A stretch of 64,000 bases of DNA from Treponema sp. (lineage in GTDB: Bacteria > Spirochaetota > Spirochaetia > Treponematales > Treponemataceae): NCBI GenBank assembly GCA_017381365.1, contig JAFOCI010000079.1, positions 1 to 64,000 of the forward strand, given 5' to 3'. The notes beneath the pieces were generated by a model. It made no database searches, was not told the origin of the DNA, and saw nothing but the letters and a program-made list of their open reading frames with translations. The position numbers and the translations under genes are program-made. Shown piece after piece: positions 1-9,101 of the stretch (positions within the stretch are counted from its first letter, which is position 1; every line of letters begins with the position of its first letter).

Positions 1-98
1 CGATGCTCAGCGACAAAAAAGATTTTGATGTACAAAAGATGATTGGCAAATATAAACCAATGTCTTTTGCAGAAGAAGCTTTGACTGCCATGAATTAA
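1..98 (+). CDS. C-terminal end of an unidentified gene (5' end outside window)
   Basis: An open frame runs in from the left edge (codons start at base 3) and stops at TAA 96-98. About 31 residues are visible, ending in SFAEEALTAMN. It is co-oriented with the next gene, whose start lies 50 bases on, so it may belong to the same glycan operon. The fragment is too short to name. The frame is open and ends just before a well-formed Shine-Dalgarno, which supports a real 3' end rather than chance. Confidence 0.45.
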   Translation, partial: MLSDKKDFDVQKMIGKYKPMSFAEEALTAMN

Positions 99-148
99 GT
101 ATTTTAGAAAGTCGACTTGTTCGTTGACTTTTTATGGGAGATAAACTA

Positions 149-1906
149 ATGAATTTTAGCCTTAAAAAAATATTTACTTTTAAGACTCTGCTTATTGTTG
201 GAATAATTGCATGTTTGTGCTGTATCATTCCTTTCAGTAAAAATCTGATTGTTACAATTATGGAAAAATTCGTACTTCATAGAGAATTGCGAGATATTCA
301 AAAATGGGATGATATTCTTGTCCACTCCATGTCTTTTTTTGCTTTAATAGGCGCCTTCTGGTTTTTCTTCTGGTATACAGCAAAGGGAAAAATTATCGGT
401 CACAATATCTTTAAGACTTTTTCAGACGCATTTAAGACTGAAAAAACTGTGAAATATCTTCTGATTGCAGCTGGTATTTTTCTTTTTGCATATTATTCAC
501 TTATAAGGGCAAATTACGAATATGCTGATGACATACGAAGAGTTTACGCAGGTCATAAAGCATGGGTTGGCTGGAGCCGTTACATTTCAGAAACTCTGGC
601 TGTTTTCCTGCATACAAACTTTTTTATTAACGACATCACTCCAATTACACAGTTTGTTGCAATCGCTGTTCTTGCAATTACTTCATATTTACTGGCGTTT
701 ATTGTAACAGAAGGAAAAATTACACTTATTTCTGTAATTGCATCTACCTGTGCAGGAATTACACCATATTTTCTGGCAAATTTTTCATATAAATATGACT
801 GCCCGTACATGGCAATGTCTTTATTATTTGGAATTCTTCCATTTCTATTCACTGAAAAAAGAATCGAATATATTTTCGTTTCTATAATGAGCCTGCTTCT
901 TGTTTGTACTTCTTATCAGGCAGCAAACAGTATTTATATAATCATGGCAATTTTTACTGCTTATAAAATGTGGTTAAAGGGAAAATCAACAAAAGAAATC
1001 ACAGTTTACGCCCTTATTTCAATCGGATGTTATATTGCAGCTCTAGTATTCTTCCGTTTATTCCTTATGAATCAGTTCGCCAGTTCAAGTTATGAACGAG
1101 GAACTGCAATCGGAGCCGGACTTAATACATTCCAGCTGATTTTACGCAATTACAAGGATTACTTTCTTTCAGTTACAATAAATTACGGAAACTTTTGGAT
1201 CAGATTCTTCACTCTTGTATCTGTTGTTCTTTTTGTTATTTCCGGCGTTTTGACAAGAAACAACAGAAAAATATGGTCTACCCTTTTAATGACTTTCATT
1301 GTTCTTTTTGCAATGTTCAGTTTATCATTTGGTGCATACCTTGCCCTTGCAGAACCATTAATTGACTTCAGAACATTCCTTGGATTTGATATAATTATTT
1401 CTTTGCTTTCTATTTTCCATGTCTGTTCTCTTGCAGATTTTACTAAAGCAAAAAAAATCTCTTACACAGTAGCTGTCTGTCTTGTTTATGGTCTTGTAGT
1501 TGAAGCTGTTATTTATGGAAATTTCGTAGAAAAGCAGAAATATTATGAAGAATTCAGATTTTCAACTCTTGCAGAGGATTTAAGCAGAATTGTAGATTTT
1601 AATCAGAAAAATTCGATTTATATTGGTGGTTGGACTGGAAGAACAGACAAAGCAAGAATGGAAACAAAAAATTATAAATTCCAGGGCGGCTCCGTTTCTC
1701 CTGTTCTTACTCAATATCTTATAAAAGATTACAACATGGATTTTGAATTCCTTAGTGAGTGTACTTTAGAAGAACTGGAATACTTCCCAGAACTAAAAAA
1801 ACAGCTTACAGATTTGCCAGTTATAATTGATACTTATTACCACAAAATTTGTGGAAAAGATAATCAATATTTTGTTTATCTAAAATATCCAATGATAAAT
1901 GAGTAG
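149..1906 (+). CDS. GtrII-like polytopic membrane glycosyltransferase
   Basis: The product is 585 residues with many hydrophobic segments (roughly ten or more membrane spans). It resembles the GtrII family, integral membrane enzymes that move a sugar from a polyprenyl-phosphate donor onto a surface polysaccharide. The visible marker is the acidic first loop YADDIRRVY followed by an aromatic stretch ending GWSRYIS near residue 140; GtrII proteins have a comparable DD-containing loop there. A short extracytoplasmic tail near the C terminus follows the last span. The start at 149 is preferred over the ATG at 134 because GGAG (137-140) sits 8 nt upstream of it. It is followed after 6 nt by the YidC-phosphatase fusion. 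The acceptor and sugar cannot be read from sequence. Confidence 0.72.
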   Translation: MNFSLKKIFTFKTLLIVGIIACLCCIIPFSKNLIVTIMEKFVLHRELRDIQKWDDILVHSMSFFALIGAFWFFFWYTAKGKIIGHNIFKTFSDAFKTEKTVKYLLIAAGIFLFAYYSLIRANYEYADDIRRVYAGHKAWVGWSRYISETLAVFLHTNFFINDITPITQFVAIAVLAITSYLLAFIVTEGKITLISVIASTCAGITPYFLANFSYKYDCPYMAMSLLFGILPFLFTEKRIEYIFVSIMSLLLVCTSYQAANSIYIIMAIFTAYKMWLKGKSTKEITVYALISIGCYIAALVFFRLFLMNQFASSSYERGTAIGAGLNTFQLILRNYKDYFLSVTINYGNFWIRFFTLVSVVLFVISGVLTRNNRKIWSTLLMTFIVLFAMFSLSFGAYLALAEPLIDFRTFLGFDIIISLLSIFHVCSLADFTKAKKISYTVAVCLVYGLVVEAVIYGNFVEKQKYYEEFRFSTLAEDLSRIVDFNQKNSIYIGGWTGRTDKARMETKNYKFQGGSVSPVLTQYLIKDYNMDFEFLSECTLEELEYFPELKKQLTDLPVIIDTYYHKICGKDNQYFVYLKYPMINE

Positions 1907-1912
1907 TTTATT

Positions 1913-4612
1913 ATGAATAACTTTTTTTACACCATTATTATTTATCCTCTTTACCAGATTATTGAAATAGTATTCAGAGCTATTTTTGAAATATTCAAAA
2001 TACCTGGATTTTCAATTATTGGAGTAAGTGCTGCTGTTTCAATCATGTGTCTTCCGCTTTATGCTATTGCAGAAAAATGGCAGACCATCGAACGAAACAC
2101 TCAAAAAAAACTAAAACCAGGAATAGATAGAATCAAAGCAACTTTTAAGGGTGATGAGCAGTATATGATTTTAAATACTTTTTATCATCAGAATCATTAT
2201 CACCCGTTAATGTCTTTAAGGTCCTCAATTGGACTTTTAATTCAAATTCCTTTTTTCATTGCCGCTTACAGTTTTTTAAGCTCTTGTCCTGAAATTCAAA
2301 GATGTTCCTTTTTATGGATTGAAAATCTTGCAAATCCAGATGCGCTGTTGAAAATTGGAGCGTTTCAAATTAATGTTCTTCCCCTTTTAATGACTGCAAT
2401 CAATATTTTTGCTGGAATTATCTATACAAAAGGATTTTCATTACGAGAAAAACTTCAGATTCATATAATGGCGATTGTATTTTTAATTATTTTATACCAG
2501 TCTCCATCAGGTCTTGTTCTATATTGGACAATGAATAACGTTTTTTCGCTTATAAAAAATATTTTCTATAAATTAAAAAATCCGCTTAAAGTTTTATGGA
2601 TTTCGTCAGCGATTATTCTATTCTTTGCATCCGTTTATGTTCTGTTTAACATGAAGCCTCGTCAGTCTTTGCCGCTTTTTGCTTTTACAGCGTTCATTGC
2701 ATTTTTGCCAGTAATCATTAAATATACAAATTTAACTTTAAATACTGTTCTACAGAATGTCATGGAAGATAAAAAATTACGATTTTCATTGTTTATTTTT
2801 TCAGCTTTTGGATTTGTTCTTCTTACAGGTTTTGTAATTCCATCTCTTTTGATTACAGCTTCAACATCATCTGATTTTTTCTATATTGATGATTATAAAT
2901 CTCCTGTAATTTTCCTTTTGAATTCTACAGCGCAAAGCTTCGGGCTTTTTTTATTATGGCCGTTAATCATTTATATTCTCTTTGATAAAAAAATTCAGAC
3001 TTTATTATCTGTATTTTTTACAGCTGGACTTTGTTTTTCAATAATAAATGCATTCTGCTTTCAGGGAGATTACGGAAATATATCTGCCGATTTAATTTTC
3101 ACAGAGCATAAAGAAATTCATCCAACTCTTTTTGCCGCTCTACTTAATTTTTCTGTCCTTTTTGCTGTAACAGCAATATTCATTATACTTTTTATAAAAA
3201 AGAAAATTTTTATCTTTAATTGGATAAATTACATTTCTGTTATTTCTTTAGCTGGCATTACAATTCTTAATTTCTTTGTTATTTCTGCTGCATTCAAAAA
3301 AGCAACACCGCCCGATTTACAGAAATCAAAAATAAAGCCGATTTTCAAACTTAGTAAAACTCATAAAAATGTTCTTATTCTTATGCTTGATAAAGCACCA
3401 GGCTATCTTCTTAACTATTGTCTTAAAGAATGCCCGGAAATGATGGATAGTTTTAAAGGATTTACCTTTTATCCTAACACGGTCTCTTTTGGAAGCTGGA
3501 CAATCCAAGGCGCACCAGGTCTGTATGGTGGATATGAATACACTCCGTGGGAAATGAACCATCGCCGTGAAATTTCAATGAAAGACAAACACAATGAATC
3601 CTTATGTCTTCTTCCTTTTATTTTTGAAGCTAATGGATATGATTCTTATCTTATTGATCCTCCATATCCTAATTACGATGAACGTCCTGTATTTTCGTTT
3701 TTAAATGGGCACGATAAAATTTTTCCAGTTGAAGCCATGAAAAAATACAGTGATTTATGGTATTCGGAAAATAATTTCAAGAAAATTCCTGTAAAAAGCA
3801 ATCGCATAAAACGAAATTTTCTATGGTTCAGTATTTTCAAAATTGTTCCAATGTCATTTAGAGCTGCAGTTCACTATAATGACTGGTGGACAGCTATTGA
3901 CGTTCCTGGCTGGACTGCTGATTTTATTGACAGATATTCTGTCCTTGATTATCTTCCTAAGCTGACCGAAATTACAGATGATGACGGAAAATTTGTATTT
4001 ATTGATAATGAGGCTATTCACGATCCAGGTTTTGTACTTCCTCCGGACTACAGACCTGTTGATTCTAAAGTCAATACAGAGCTTTTCAAAGTTTCGCCTC
4101 TTTCAGAAGATCCGGCATTCCACGCAATGACAGGTTCTCTAAAATGTATCTGTACATGGCTTGATTATTTAAAAGAAAACGGAATATATGACAATACCCG
4201 TATCATCATTGCATCTGATCACGGCTCATATCATTCTTTTACAAACAGTAAATCTCTTCCTCGAAATATTGAATGGTTCAATCCTCTTTTGATGGTAAAA
4301 GATTTTAATGAAGAAAAAGAATTTCAGATAAATAATGAGTTTATGACTCAGGCTGATGTTCCTGCAATTGCAATCGAAGATGTAATAGATGAGGCTATAA
4401 ATCCTTTTACTGGCAATAAAATCAGTAAAATTTCACAAACGGAAAAACAGAAAAAAACAATTATTTCTTTCGGTAAGGCAAACCGTGTTCTTGCCACTGA
4501 AAATAATGGCTTTATAATTTCTGACAATGAATGGTTTACTGTAAAAGACAATGTACTGGATATTTCTAACTGGTCAAAACTAAATGTTAAAAATGGAGAA
4601 TTTGTAAAATAA
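1913..4612 (+). CDS. YidC/Oxa1 domain fused to an alkaline-phosphatase-superfamily domain (paralogue 1)
   Basis: The product is 899 residues. Residues about 25-235 match the YidC/Oxa1 insertase core: a cytoplasmic hairpin rich in K and Q, the LIQIPFF helix, and SPSGLVLYWTMNN. Further membrane spans fill about 240-465. The rest is a probable periplasmic sulfatase/LtaS-like domain: metal-ligand Asp493 in LILMLD, a likely nucleophile Thr530 in GSWTIQGAP, and the SDHG metal motif at 768-771. Enzymes of that superfamily transfer phosphoglycerol or phosphoethanolamine, or cleave sulfate esters. The gene lies between a GtrII-like enzyme and a GT4, so a role in decorating surface glycan is inferred. 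The start overlaps no Shine-Dalgarno and probably depends on coupling to the upstream stop 4 nt away. A paralogue starts at 14258. Confidence 0.85.
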   Translation: MNNFFYTIIIYPLYQIIEIVFRAIFEIFKIPGFSIIGVSAAVSIMCLPLYAIAEKWQTIERNTQKKLKPGIDRIKATFKGDEQYMILNTFYHQNHYHPLMSLRSSIGLLIQIPFFIAAYSFLSSCPEIQRCSFLWIENLANPDALLKIGAFQINVLPLLMTAINIFAGIIYTKGFSLREKLQIHIMAIVFLIILYQSPSGLVLYWTMNNVFSLIKNIFYKLKNPLKVLWISSAIILFFASVYVLFNMKPRQSLPLFAFTAFIAFLPVIIKYTNLTLNTVLQNVMEDKKLRFSLFIFSAFGFVLLTGFVIPSLLITASTSSDFFYIDDYKSPVIFLLNSTAQSFGLFLLWPLIIYILFDKKIQTLLSVFFTAGLCFSIINAFCFQGDYGNISADLIFTEHKEIHPTLFAALLNFSVLFAVTAIFIILFIKKKIFIFNWINYISVISLAGITILNFFVISAAFKKATPPDLQKSKIKPIFKLSKTHKNVLILMLDKAPGYLLNYCLKECPEMMDSFKGFTFYPNTVSFGSWTIQGAPGLYGGYEYTPWEMNHRREISMKDKHNESLCLLPFIFEANGYDSYLIDPPYPNYDERPVFSFLNGHDKIFPVEAMKKYSDLWYSENNFKKIPVKSNRIKRNFLWFSIFKIVPMSFRAAVHYNDWWTAIDVPGWTADFIDRYSVLDYLPKLTEITDDDGKFVFIDNEAIHDPGFVLPPDYRPVDSKVNTELFKVSPLSEDPAFHAMTGSLKCICTWLDYLKENGIYDNTRIIIASDHGSYHSFTNSKSLPRNIEWFNPLLMVKDFNEEKEFQINNEFMTQADVPAIAIEDVIDEAINPFTGNKISKISQTEKQKKTIISFGKANRVLATENNGFIISDNEWFTVKDNVLDISNWSKLNVKNGEFVK

Positions 4613-4613
4613 T

Positions 4614-5801
4614 ATGATAAATTTTCTTTATGATTTAACGGCCGTCCAGCCCTCTCCTCAGAGCAAATTTCATGGCGGAGGAGAATATGGAGAAGTTGTA
4701 TTCTTTAAACTTCTTGAAAACCTGGATAAAATACATCTTGTAGCTTATTACAATTCATCCGCATATCTTAATCCTGATATATTAAAGGCAATAGAAGAAA
4801 AAAGTATAACTTTGTATGACATAAAAAATATTTCTGTTTCAGAAATAATAAAAAAAGAAAACATCCAGAGAGCTTACTCTGCTATGCTAAACCTTAATCA
4901 AAACTGGCCCCTTGATGAAATTGAACTTTACAATACAGTGCACGGACTTCGTACCCTGGAGATGCCTTACGATTCCATAATGCTTTCCTATGAAAAAAAA
5001 TTAAAAGAAATCTTAAAAGACATTCTTTTTATGACAGTTCTGAAAAAATGGTATTATAAGAAACTTCTTTGCATTAATGGACGTCTTGTTCAAGACAAAA
5101 GAATAAAGGTTATTACAATTTCAAATCATTCACTAGCTTCAATAAATTCTTTTTACCCGGAAACAAAAAAACTGAATATACCTGTTTTTGCTTCTCCTAC
5201 TTTTGAGCAGCTTGATAATTATAAGGTTGTAAAAAACAGTCTTCCAGATTCAAAACTTGCAGAATATTGCATTGAAAAATCAAAATACTTTTTGATTACA
5301 AGCGCTGCCCGCTGGAACAAAAATGCTTTACGGGCACTTTACGCCTTTGACCAGCTTGTTTCTGAAAATTCCGTTTCTGGCTATAAGCTTGTGATTACAG
5401 GAGTAACAGACAAAAGTATTTTCACTAAAAAACTAAAAAACAGTGATAAAGTAGTTTTACTTCCGTATATAGAACGGGATGAACTGGAGCTTTTAAACCG
5501 TAACGCTTACTGTTTCATTTATCCTTCACTTAATGAAGGTTTTGGCTACCCTCCTATTGATTCAATGAGTTTTGGCGTTCCTGTTATTGCCAGCGGATCT
5601 AGTTCTATTCCAGAAGTCTGCGGCAATGCGGCAATTTATTTTGATCCATATTCTGTAAGTGAAATAAAAAACAGAATCCTTCAGATTTTGACACCATCAA
5701 TTTATAATGATATGGTAATAAAAGCAAAAGCTCAGCATAAAATCATTTGTGAAAAACAAAAAAAAGATTTAAACAGTCTTGCAGAATATCTTACAAAATA
5801 A
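4614..5801 (+). CDS. GT4-type glycosyltransferase
   Basis: The product is 395 residues with a GT-B fold pattern. The C-terminal half carries the donor-binding signature: SAARWNKN near residue 225 opens the second Rossmann domain, and NEGFGYPPIDSMSFG followed by GVPVIASGSSSIPEV holds the paired acidic residues typical of the E-x7-E motif. No signal peptide or membrane span is seen, so it should act at the cytoplasmic face on nucleotide-sugar donors. The ATG follows the TAA of the previous gene by one base (TAATATG), which indicates translational coupling; there is no separate Shine-Dalgarno. The donor and linkage cannot be assigned. Confidence 0.85.
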   Translation: MINFLYDLTAVQPSPQSKFHGGGEYGEVVFFKLLENLDKIHLVAYYNSSAYLNPDILKAIEEKSITLYDIKNISVSEIIKKENIQRAYSAMLNLNQNWPLDEIELYNTVHGLRTLEMPYDSIMLSYEKKLKEILKDILFMTVLKKWYYKKLLCINGRLVQDKRIKVITISNHSLASINSFYPETKKLNIPVFASPTFEQLDNYKVVKNSLPDSKLAEYCIEKSKYFLITSAARWNKNALRALYAFDQLVSENSVSGYKLVITGVTDKSIFTKKLKNSDKVVLLPYIERDELELLNRNAYCFIYPSLNEGFGYPPIDSMSFGVPVIASGSSSIPEVCGNAAIYFDPYSVSEIKNRILQILTPSIYNDMVIKAKAQHKIICEKQKKDLNSLAEYLTK

Positions 5802-5812
5802 AAGAGGAATAT

Positions 5813-6838
5813 ATGTCTAAAATCAGTCTTTCAAATACAACAGTTGTAGTTACAGGTGCAGCCGGCTTCATTGGAAGTTACCTTTCAAAAAATCTCCTGG
5901 ATTCAGATTCTTCGCTAAAGATAATCGGAATTGACTGTATAACAGATTATTACGATGTTTCTTTAAAAGAAGAACGTCTCAACATGCTTTCCAATTACGG
6001 AGACAGATTCAATTTCATTAAGGGAGATATTTCTGACAAATCCCTTATTGATGAAATCTTTTCAAAATACAAACCTGATGTAGTTGTAAACCTTGCTGCT
6101 CAGGCAGGAGTTCGCTATTCCATTACAAATCCTGATGCCTATATAAAATCTAATCTTATCGGTTTTTACAATATTCTTGAAGCCTGCCGTCATAATCCTG
6201 TAAAACATCTTGTTTTCGCTTCTTCATCAAGTGTTTACGGAACAAACAAGAAAGTGCCATATTCAACAGAAGACAAAGTTGATAATCCTGTTTCATTGTA
6301 TGCTGCCACAAAAAAGTCAAACGAACTTATGGCACATGCATATTGCAAACTGTACAAAATACCTGCAACAGGATTGCGTTTCTTTACAGTTTACGGTCCC
6401 ATGGGACGACCAGATATGGCTTATTTTAAGTTCACAAACAAGCTTGTAAAAGGTGAACCAATTGAAATTTACAATATGGGTGATATGTATCGTGATTTTA
6501 CTTACATTGACGATATCGTTAAAGGAATCGTAAATGTAATGCAGAAAAGTCCTGATGAAACAGAGGACGGTGCTCCATATAAAATATATAACATTGGAAA
6601 TAATAAGCCAGAAAGCCTTATGTATTTTGTTGAAACATTGGAAAAATGCCTTATCAATGAAGGAATTATTTCTGAACCAGGAAAAAAGGTTCTTCTTCCT
6701 ATGCAGCCAGGCGATGTTTACCAGACTTATGCTGATGTAAAGGAACTTGAAAAAGATTTTGGCTTCAAACCATCAACTTCTCTTGAAACTGGTCTTGCAA
6801 ATTTCGCAAAATGGTATAAAGGCTACTACGAAAAATAA
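5813..6838 (+). CDS. UDP-glucuronate 4-epimerase-like NAD-dependent epimerase
   Basis: The product is 341 residues, an extended short-chain dehydrogenase. The NAD-binding glycine motif GAAGFIGS lies at about residues 16-23. The catalytic Ser-Tyr-Lys set is visible as SSSSVYG and YAATKKSNE. LAAQAGVRYS, RFFTVYGPMGRPDMA and YRDFTYIDDIV are characteristic of UDP-glucuronate 4-epimerases, which interconvert UDP-glucuronate and UDP-galacturonate in the cytoplasm. UDP-glucose dehydrogenase two genes downstream would supply the substrate. AGAGGA lies a few bases before the ATG as Shine-Dalgarno. The specificity call is by family resemblance; a UDP-glucose or dTDP-sugar epimerase is less likely. Confidence 0.85.
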   Translation: MSKISLSNTTVVVTGAAGFIGSYLSKNLLDSDSSLKIIGIDCITDYYDVSLKEERLNMLSNYGDRFNFIKGDISDKSLIDEIFSKYKPDVVVNLAAQAGVRYSITNPDAYIKSNLIGFYNILEACRHNPVKHLVFASSSSVYGTNKKVPYSTEDKVDNPVSLYAATKKSNELMAHAYCKLYKIPATGLRFFTVYGPMGRPDMAYFKFTNKLVKGEPIEIYNMGDMYRDFTYIDDIVKGIVNVMQKSPDETEDGAPYKIYNIGNNKPESLMYFVETLEKCLINEGIISEPGKKVLLPMQPGDVYQTYADVKELEKDFGFKPSTSLETGLANFAKWYKGYYEK

Positions 6839-6852
6839 AACATATTTTCAAA

Positions 6853-6886
6853 TTTCCCTCTAAAAATTGCAATTTCTAGAGGGAAA
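6853..6886. repeat. 34-bp near-perfect palindrome
   Basis: The two arms read TTTCCCTCTA-A-AAATTGC and its complement with a single mismatched pair and almost no loop. The palindrome sits 14 bases after the epimerase stop and contains the -35 box of the next gene's promoter (6867-6872). As RNA it could form a long stem that ends the upstream transcript, although no U-run follows. As DNA it could be an operator. Confidence 0.6.
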
Positions 6887-6895
6887 CATTATAAT
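6867..6895 (+). promoter_or_regulatory. Promoter for the gene at 6903, predicted leaderless
   Basis: A -35 TTGCAA (6867-6872), a 17-bp spacer and a -10 TATAAT (6890-6895) are present. The ATG at 6903 lies 7 nt after the -10, where transcription would begin. No Shine-Dalgarno lies between them, so the mRNA would have little or no leader. Confidence 0.7.
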
Positions 6896-6902
6896 AAACT
6901 GT

Positions 6903-7892
6903 ATGAAATTCGTTTATGTTTTAACTTCAACACCTAAAGACTTGTATTATGAACAGGCGCTAATGTCTGTATGGTCTTTGCGCTACCATATGCCACAAGC
7001 CCATATTATTGTTCTTGTAGACAACAAAACAAAAGATTCTTTTAGCGAACCAAACAGAAGCGAATTGCAAAAACTGGCTGAAATTATTTCCGTTGATTTT
7101 GAGGACACTGTTTCTAATGTGGAACGATCCCGCCTTATAAAAACAGCCATTCCAGATTACGTTTCAGGTGATTTTCTTTATATTGACTGCGACACGATTA
7201 TTGCAGATGACCTTTCAGGCATTGACGAAATGGATTGCAATATTGGCGGAATTCTTGACGGTCATTGTCTTCTTGATGACCATATTCACAAAAAATATTT
7301 TATTGCCCGGGACAAAAAGCTGGGATTCCACGGAACTCTTGCAGAAGGCTTTAATTTTAACGGTGGAATTGTTTTTTACAGAGATACAGAAGAAGGTCAC
7401 GCCCTCTTCAAAAACTGGAATGAAGCATGGAAATATTCCGCTTACGAAAAGCACGACTTTCACGATCAAAGTGCATTAAACGAAGCAAATTACCGCATTG
7501 GACTTAAAATGAAACAGATTCCTGGCGAATGGAACTGTCAGCCTAGTCATGGCGGCCTTGCATATCTTAAAGATGCAAAAATCATTCACTACTATTCAAG
7601 CGAATTTAACGGAAAAAATTACATTCCGTACTATAAACTTGCAGACAAAACTCTTCAGAACAGAATAAAAGAAACGGGAAAAATTCCAGAAGATGTAATT
7701 GAAATGATAAAAGAACCAAAATTCCAGTTCAATTCAGTTCATCTTATAAATGATGATAGAATTGTAAGCATTATGCAGTCACCGCTTACTTTTACTCTTG
7801 CTGATATAAAAGCTCATCTTCCGGCACTTTTTAATGCAATGGAAGCTACTATGGGTGGAATACGAGCATTCGGCAAAAAAATTAAGAAATAG
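6903..7892 (+). CDS. GT8-like glycosyltransferase (GT-A, DxD)
   Basis: The product is 329 residues. It starts MKFVYVLTSTP, a beta strand entering a nucleotide-diphospho-sugar transferase fold. LYIDCDTIIADDL near residue 90 holds the D-x-D metal/nucleotide motif. NFNGGIVFYRDT and HDQSALNEA further on match the layout of GT8-like enzymes. No membrane span is visible. The upstream TTG at 6867 would add 12 residues, but that TTG lies in the -35 box and the ATG at 6903 sits at the predicted transcription start, so 6903 is preferred. It is followed 9 nt later by UDP-glucose dehydrogenase. The donor sugar is unknown. Confidence 0.75.
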   Translation: MKFVYVLTSTPKDLYYEQALMSVWSLRYHMPQAHIIVLVDNKTKDSFSEPNRSELQKLAEIISVDFEDTVSNVERSRLIKTAIPDYVSGDFLYIDCDTIIADDLSGIDEMDCNIGGILDGHCLLDDHIHKKYFIARDKKLGFHGTLAEGFNFNGGIVFYRDTEEGHALFKNWNEAWKYSAYEKHDFHDQSALNEANYRIGLKMKQIPGEWNCQPSHGGLAYLKDAKIIHYYSSEFNGKNYIPYYKLADKTLQNRIKETGKIPEDVIEMIKEPKFQFNSVHLINDDRIVSIMQSPLTFTLADIKAHLPALFNAMEATMGGIRAFGKKIKK

Positions 7893-7901
7893 GAAGTTAT
7901 T

Positions 7902-9086
7902 ATGAAAATCGCAGTTGCAGGTACAGGTTACGTTGGTCTTTCTAACGCAATACTTTTAGCTCAGAACAACGAAGTTTACGCAGTTGACATCATGCAGCAG
8001 AAAGTCAATATGATTAACGAAAAAAAATCGCCTATCGTTGACAAAGAAATTGAAGAATATCTTTCTTCAAAAAAACTGAATCTTACTGCCACAACAGACG
8101 GTGAAAGCGTTTATAAGGATGCAGATTTTATAATCATCTCTACACCAACAAACTATGATCCAGTAAAAAATTTCTTTGATACTTCAAGTATAGATGCTGT
8201 TATGGAACTTGTTAAAAAATCAGGATCAAAAGCTACAGTTGTAATTAAATCGACTGTTCCAGTTGGATATACAGAAGGTCTTATTGAAAAAACTGGCTAT
8301 ACAAACATGATTTTTTCTCCTGAATTTTTACGAGAAGGTCACGCTCTTTACGATAATCTTTACCCTAGTAGAATTGTTGTAAGTTATCCAAAAAACTCTC
8401 CGGAACTTCTTTCAAAGGCCGAACAATTTGCAAAGCTTTTGCAGCAGGGAGCAATAAAAAAAGATGTTCAGATTCTTCACCCTAACTGTACAGAAGCAGA
8501 AGCCATAAAACTTTTTGCAAACACTTACCTTGCTCTCCGTGTTGCATATTTCAATGAACTCGATACATACGCTGAGGTTCGGGGTCTTGATACAAAGCAG
8601 ATAATTCAAGGTGTTTGTCTTGATCCTCGTATTGGCGATTTTTACAACAACCCTTCATTTGGTTACGGTGGTTATTGTCTTCCAAAAGATACTAAGCAGC
8701 TCCGTGCTAATTTCTCTGACGTTCCTGAAAATCTTATTTCTGCAATTGTTGAATCAAATACAACCCGCAAGGATTTTGTAGCAGACCAGATTATCGCAAA
8801 AAATCCAAAAACTGTAGGTGTTTTCCGACTTACAATGAAAGCAAACAGCGATAATTTCCGCCAAAGTTCAATTCAGGGCGTAATGAAACGTATCAAAGCA
8901 AAAGGCATTAATGTTGTGATTTACGAACCAACCTATAAAGAAGCTGATTTTTTTAATTCAAAAGTAATTCAGAATCTGGATGAATTCAAAAAAATCAGTG
9001 ATGTAATTCTTGCTAACAGGATGAGTGAAGAACTTTCAGACGTAAAAGACAAAGTTTACACACGAGATCTTTATAGCAGAGACTAA
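7902..9086 (+). CDS. ugd: UDP-glucose 6-dehydrogenase
   Basis: The product is 394 residues, the usual length for short UDP-glucose dehydrogenases. It oxidises UDP-glucose to UDP-glucuronate with two NAD+. The NAD-binding motif [10 protein letters not shown] opens the protein. The catalytic cysteine is Cys259 in [21 protein letters not shown] and [15 protein letters not shown] are further family signatures. The neighbouring UDP-glucuronate 4-epimerase (5813-6838) would act next, giving UDP-galacturonate. AGGAAG a few bases upstream of the ATG is the Shine-Dalgarno. GDP-mannose or UDP-ManNAc dehydrogenase is a less likely reading. Confidence 0.92.
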   Translation: MKIAVAGTGYVGLSNAILLAQNNEVYAVDIMQQKVNMINEKKSPIVDKEIEEYLSSKKLNLTATTDGESVYKDADFIIISTPTNYDPVKNFFDTSSIDAVMELVKKSGSKATVVIKSTVPVGYTEGLIEKTGYTNMIFSPEFLREGHALYDNLYPSRIVVSYPKNSPELLSKAEQFAKLLQQGAIKKDVQILHPNCTEAEAIKLFANTYLALRVAYFNELDTYAEVRGLDTKQIIQGVCLDPRIGDFYNNPSFGYGGYCLPKDTKQLRANFSDVPENLISAIVESNTTRKDFVADQIIAKNPKTVGVFRLTMKANSDNFRQSSIQGVMKRIKAKGINVVIYEPTYKEADFFNSKVIQNLDEFKKISDVILANRMSEELSDVKDKVYTRDLYSRD

Positions 9087-9101
9087 TTTTTAGAGGTGAA
9101 T

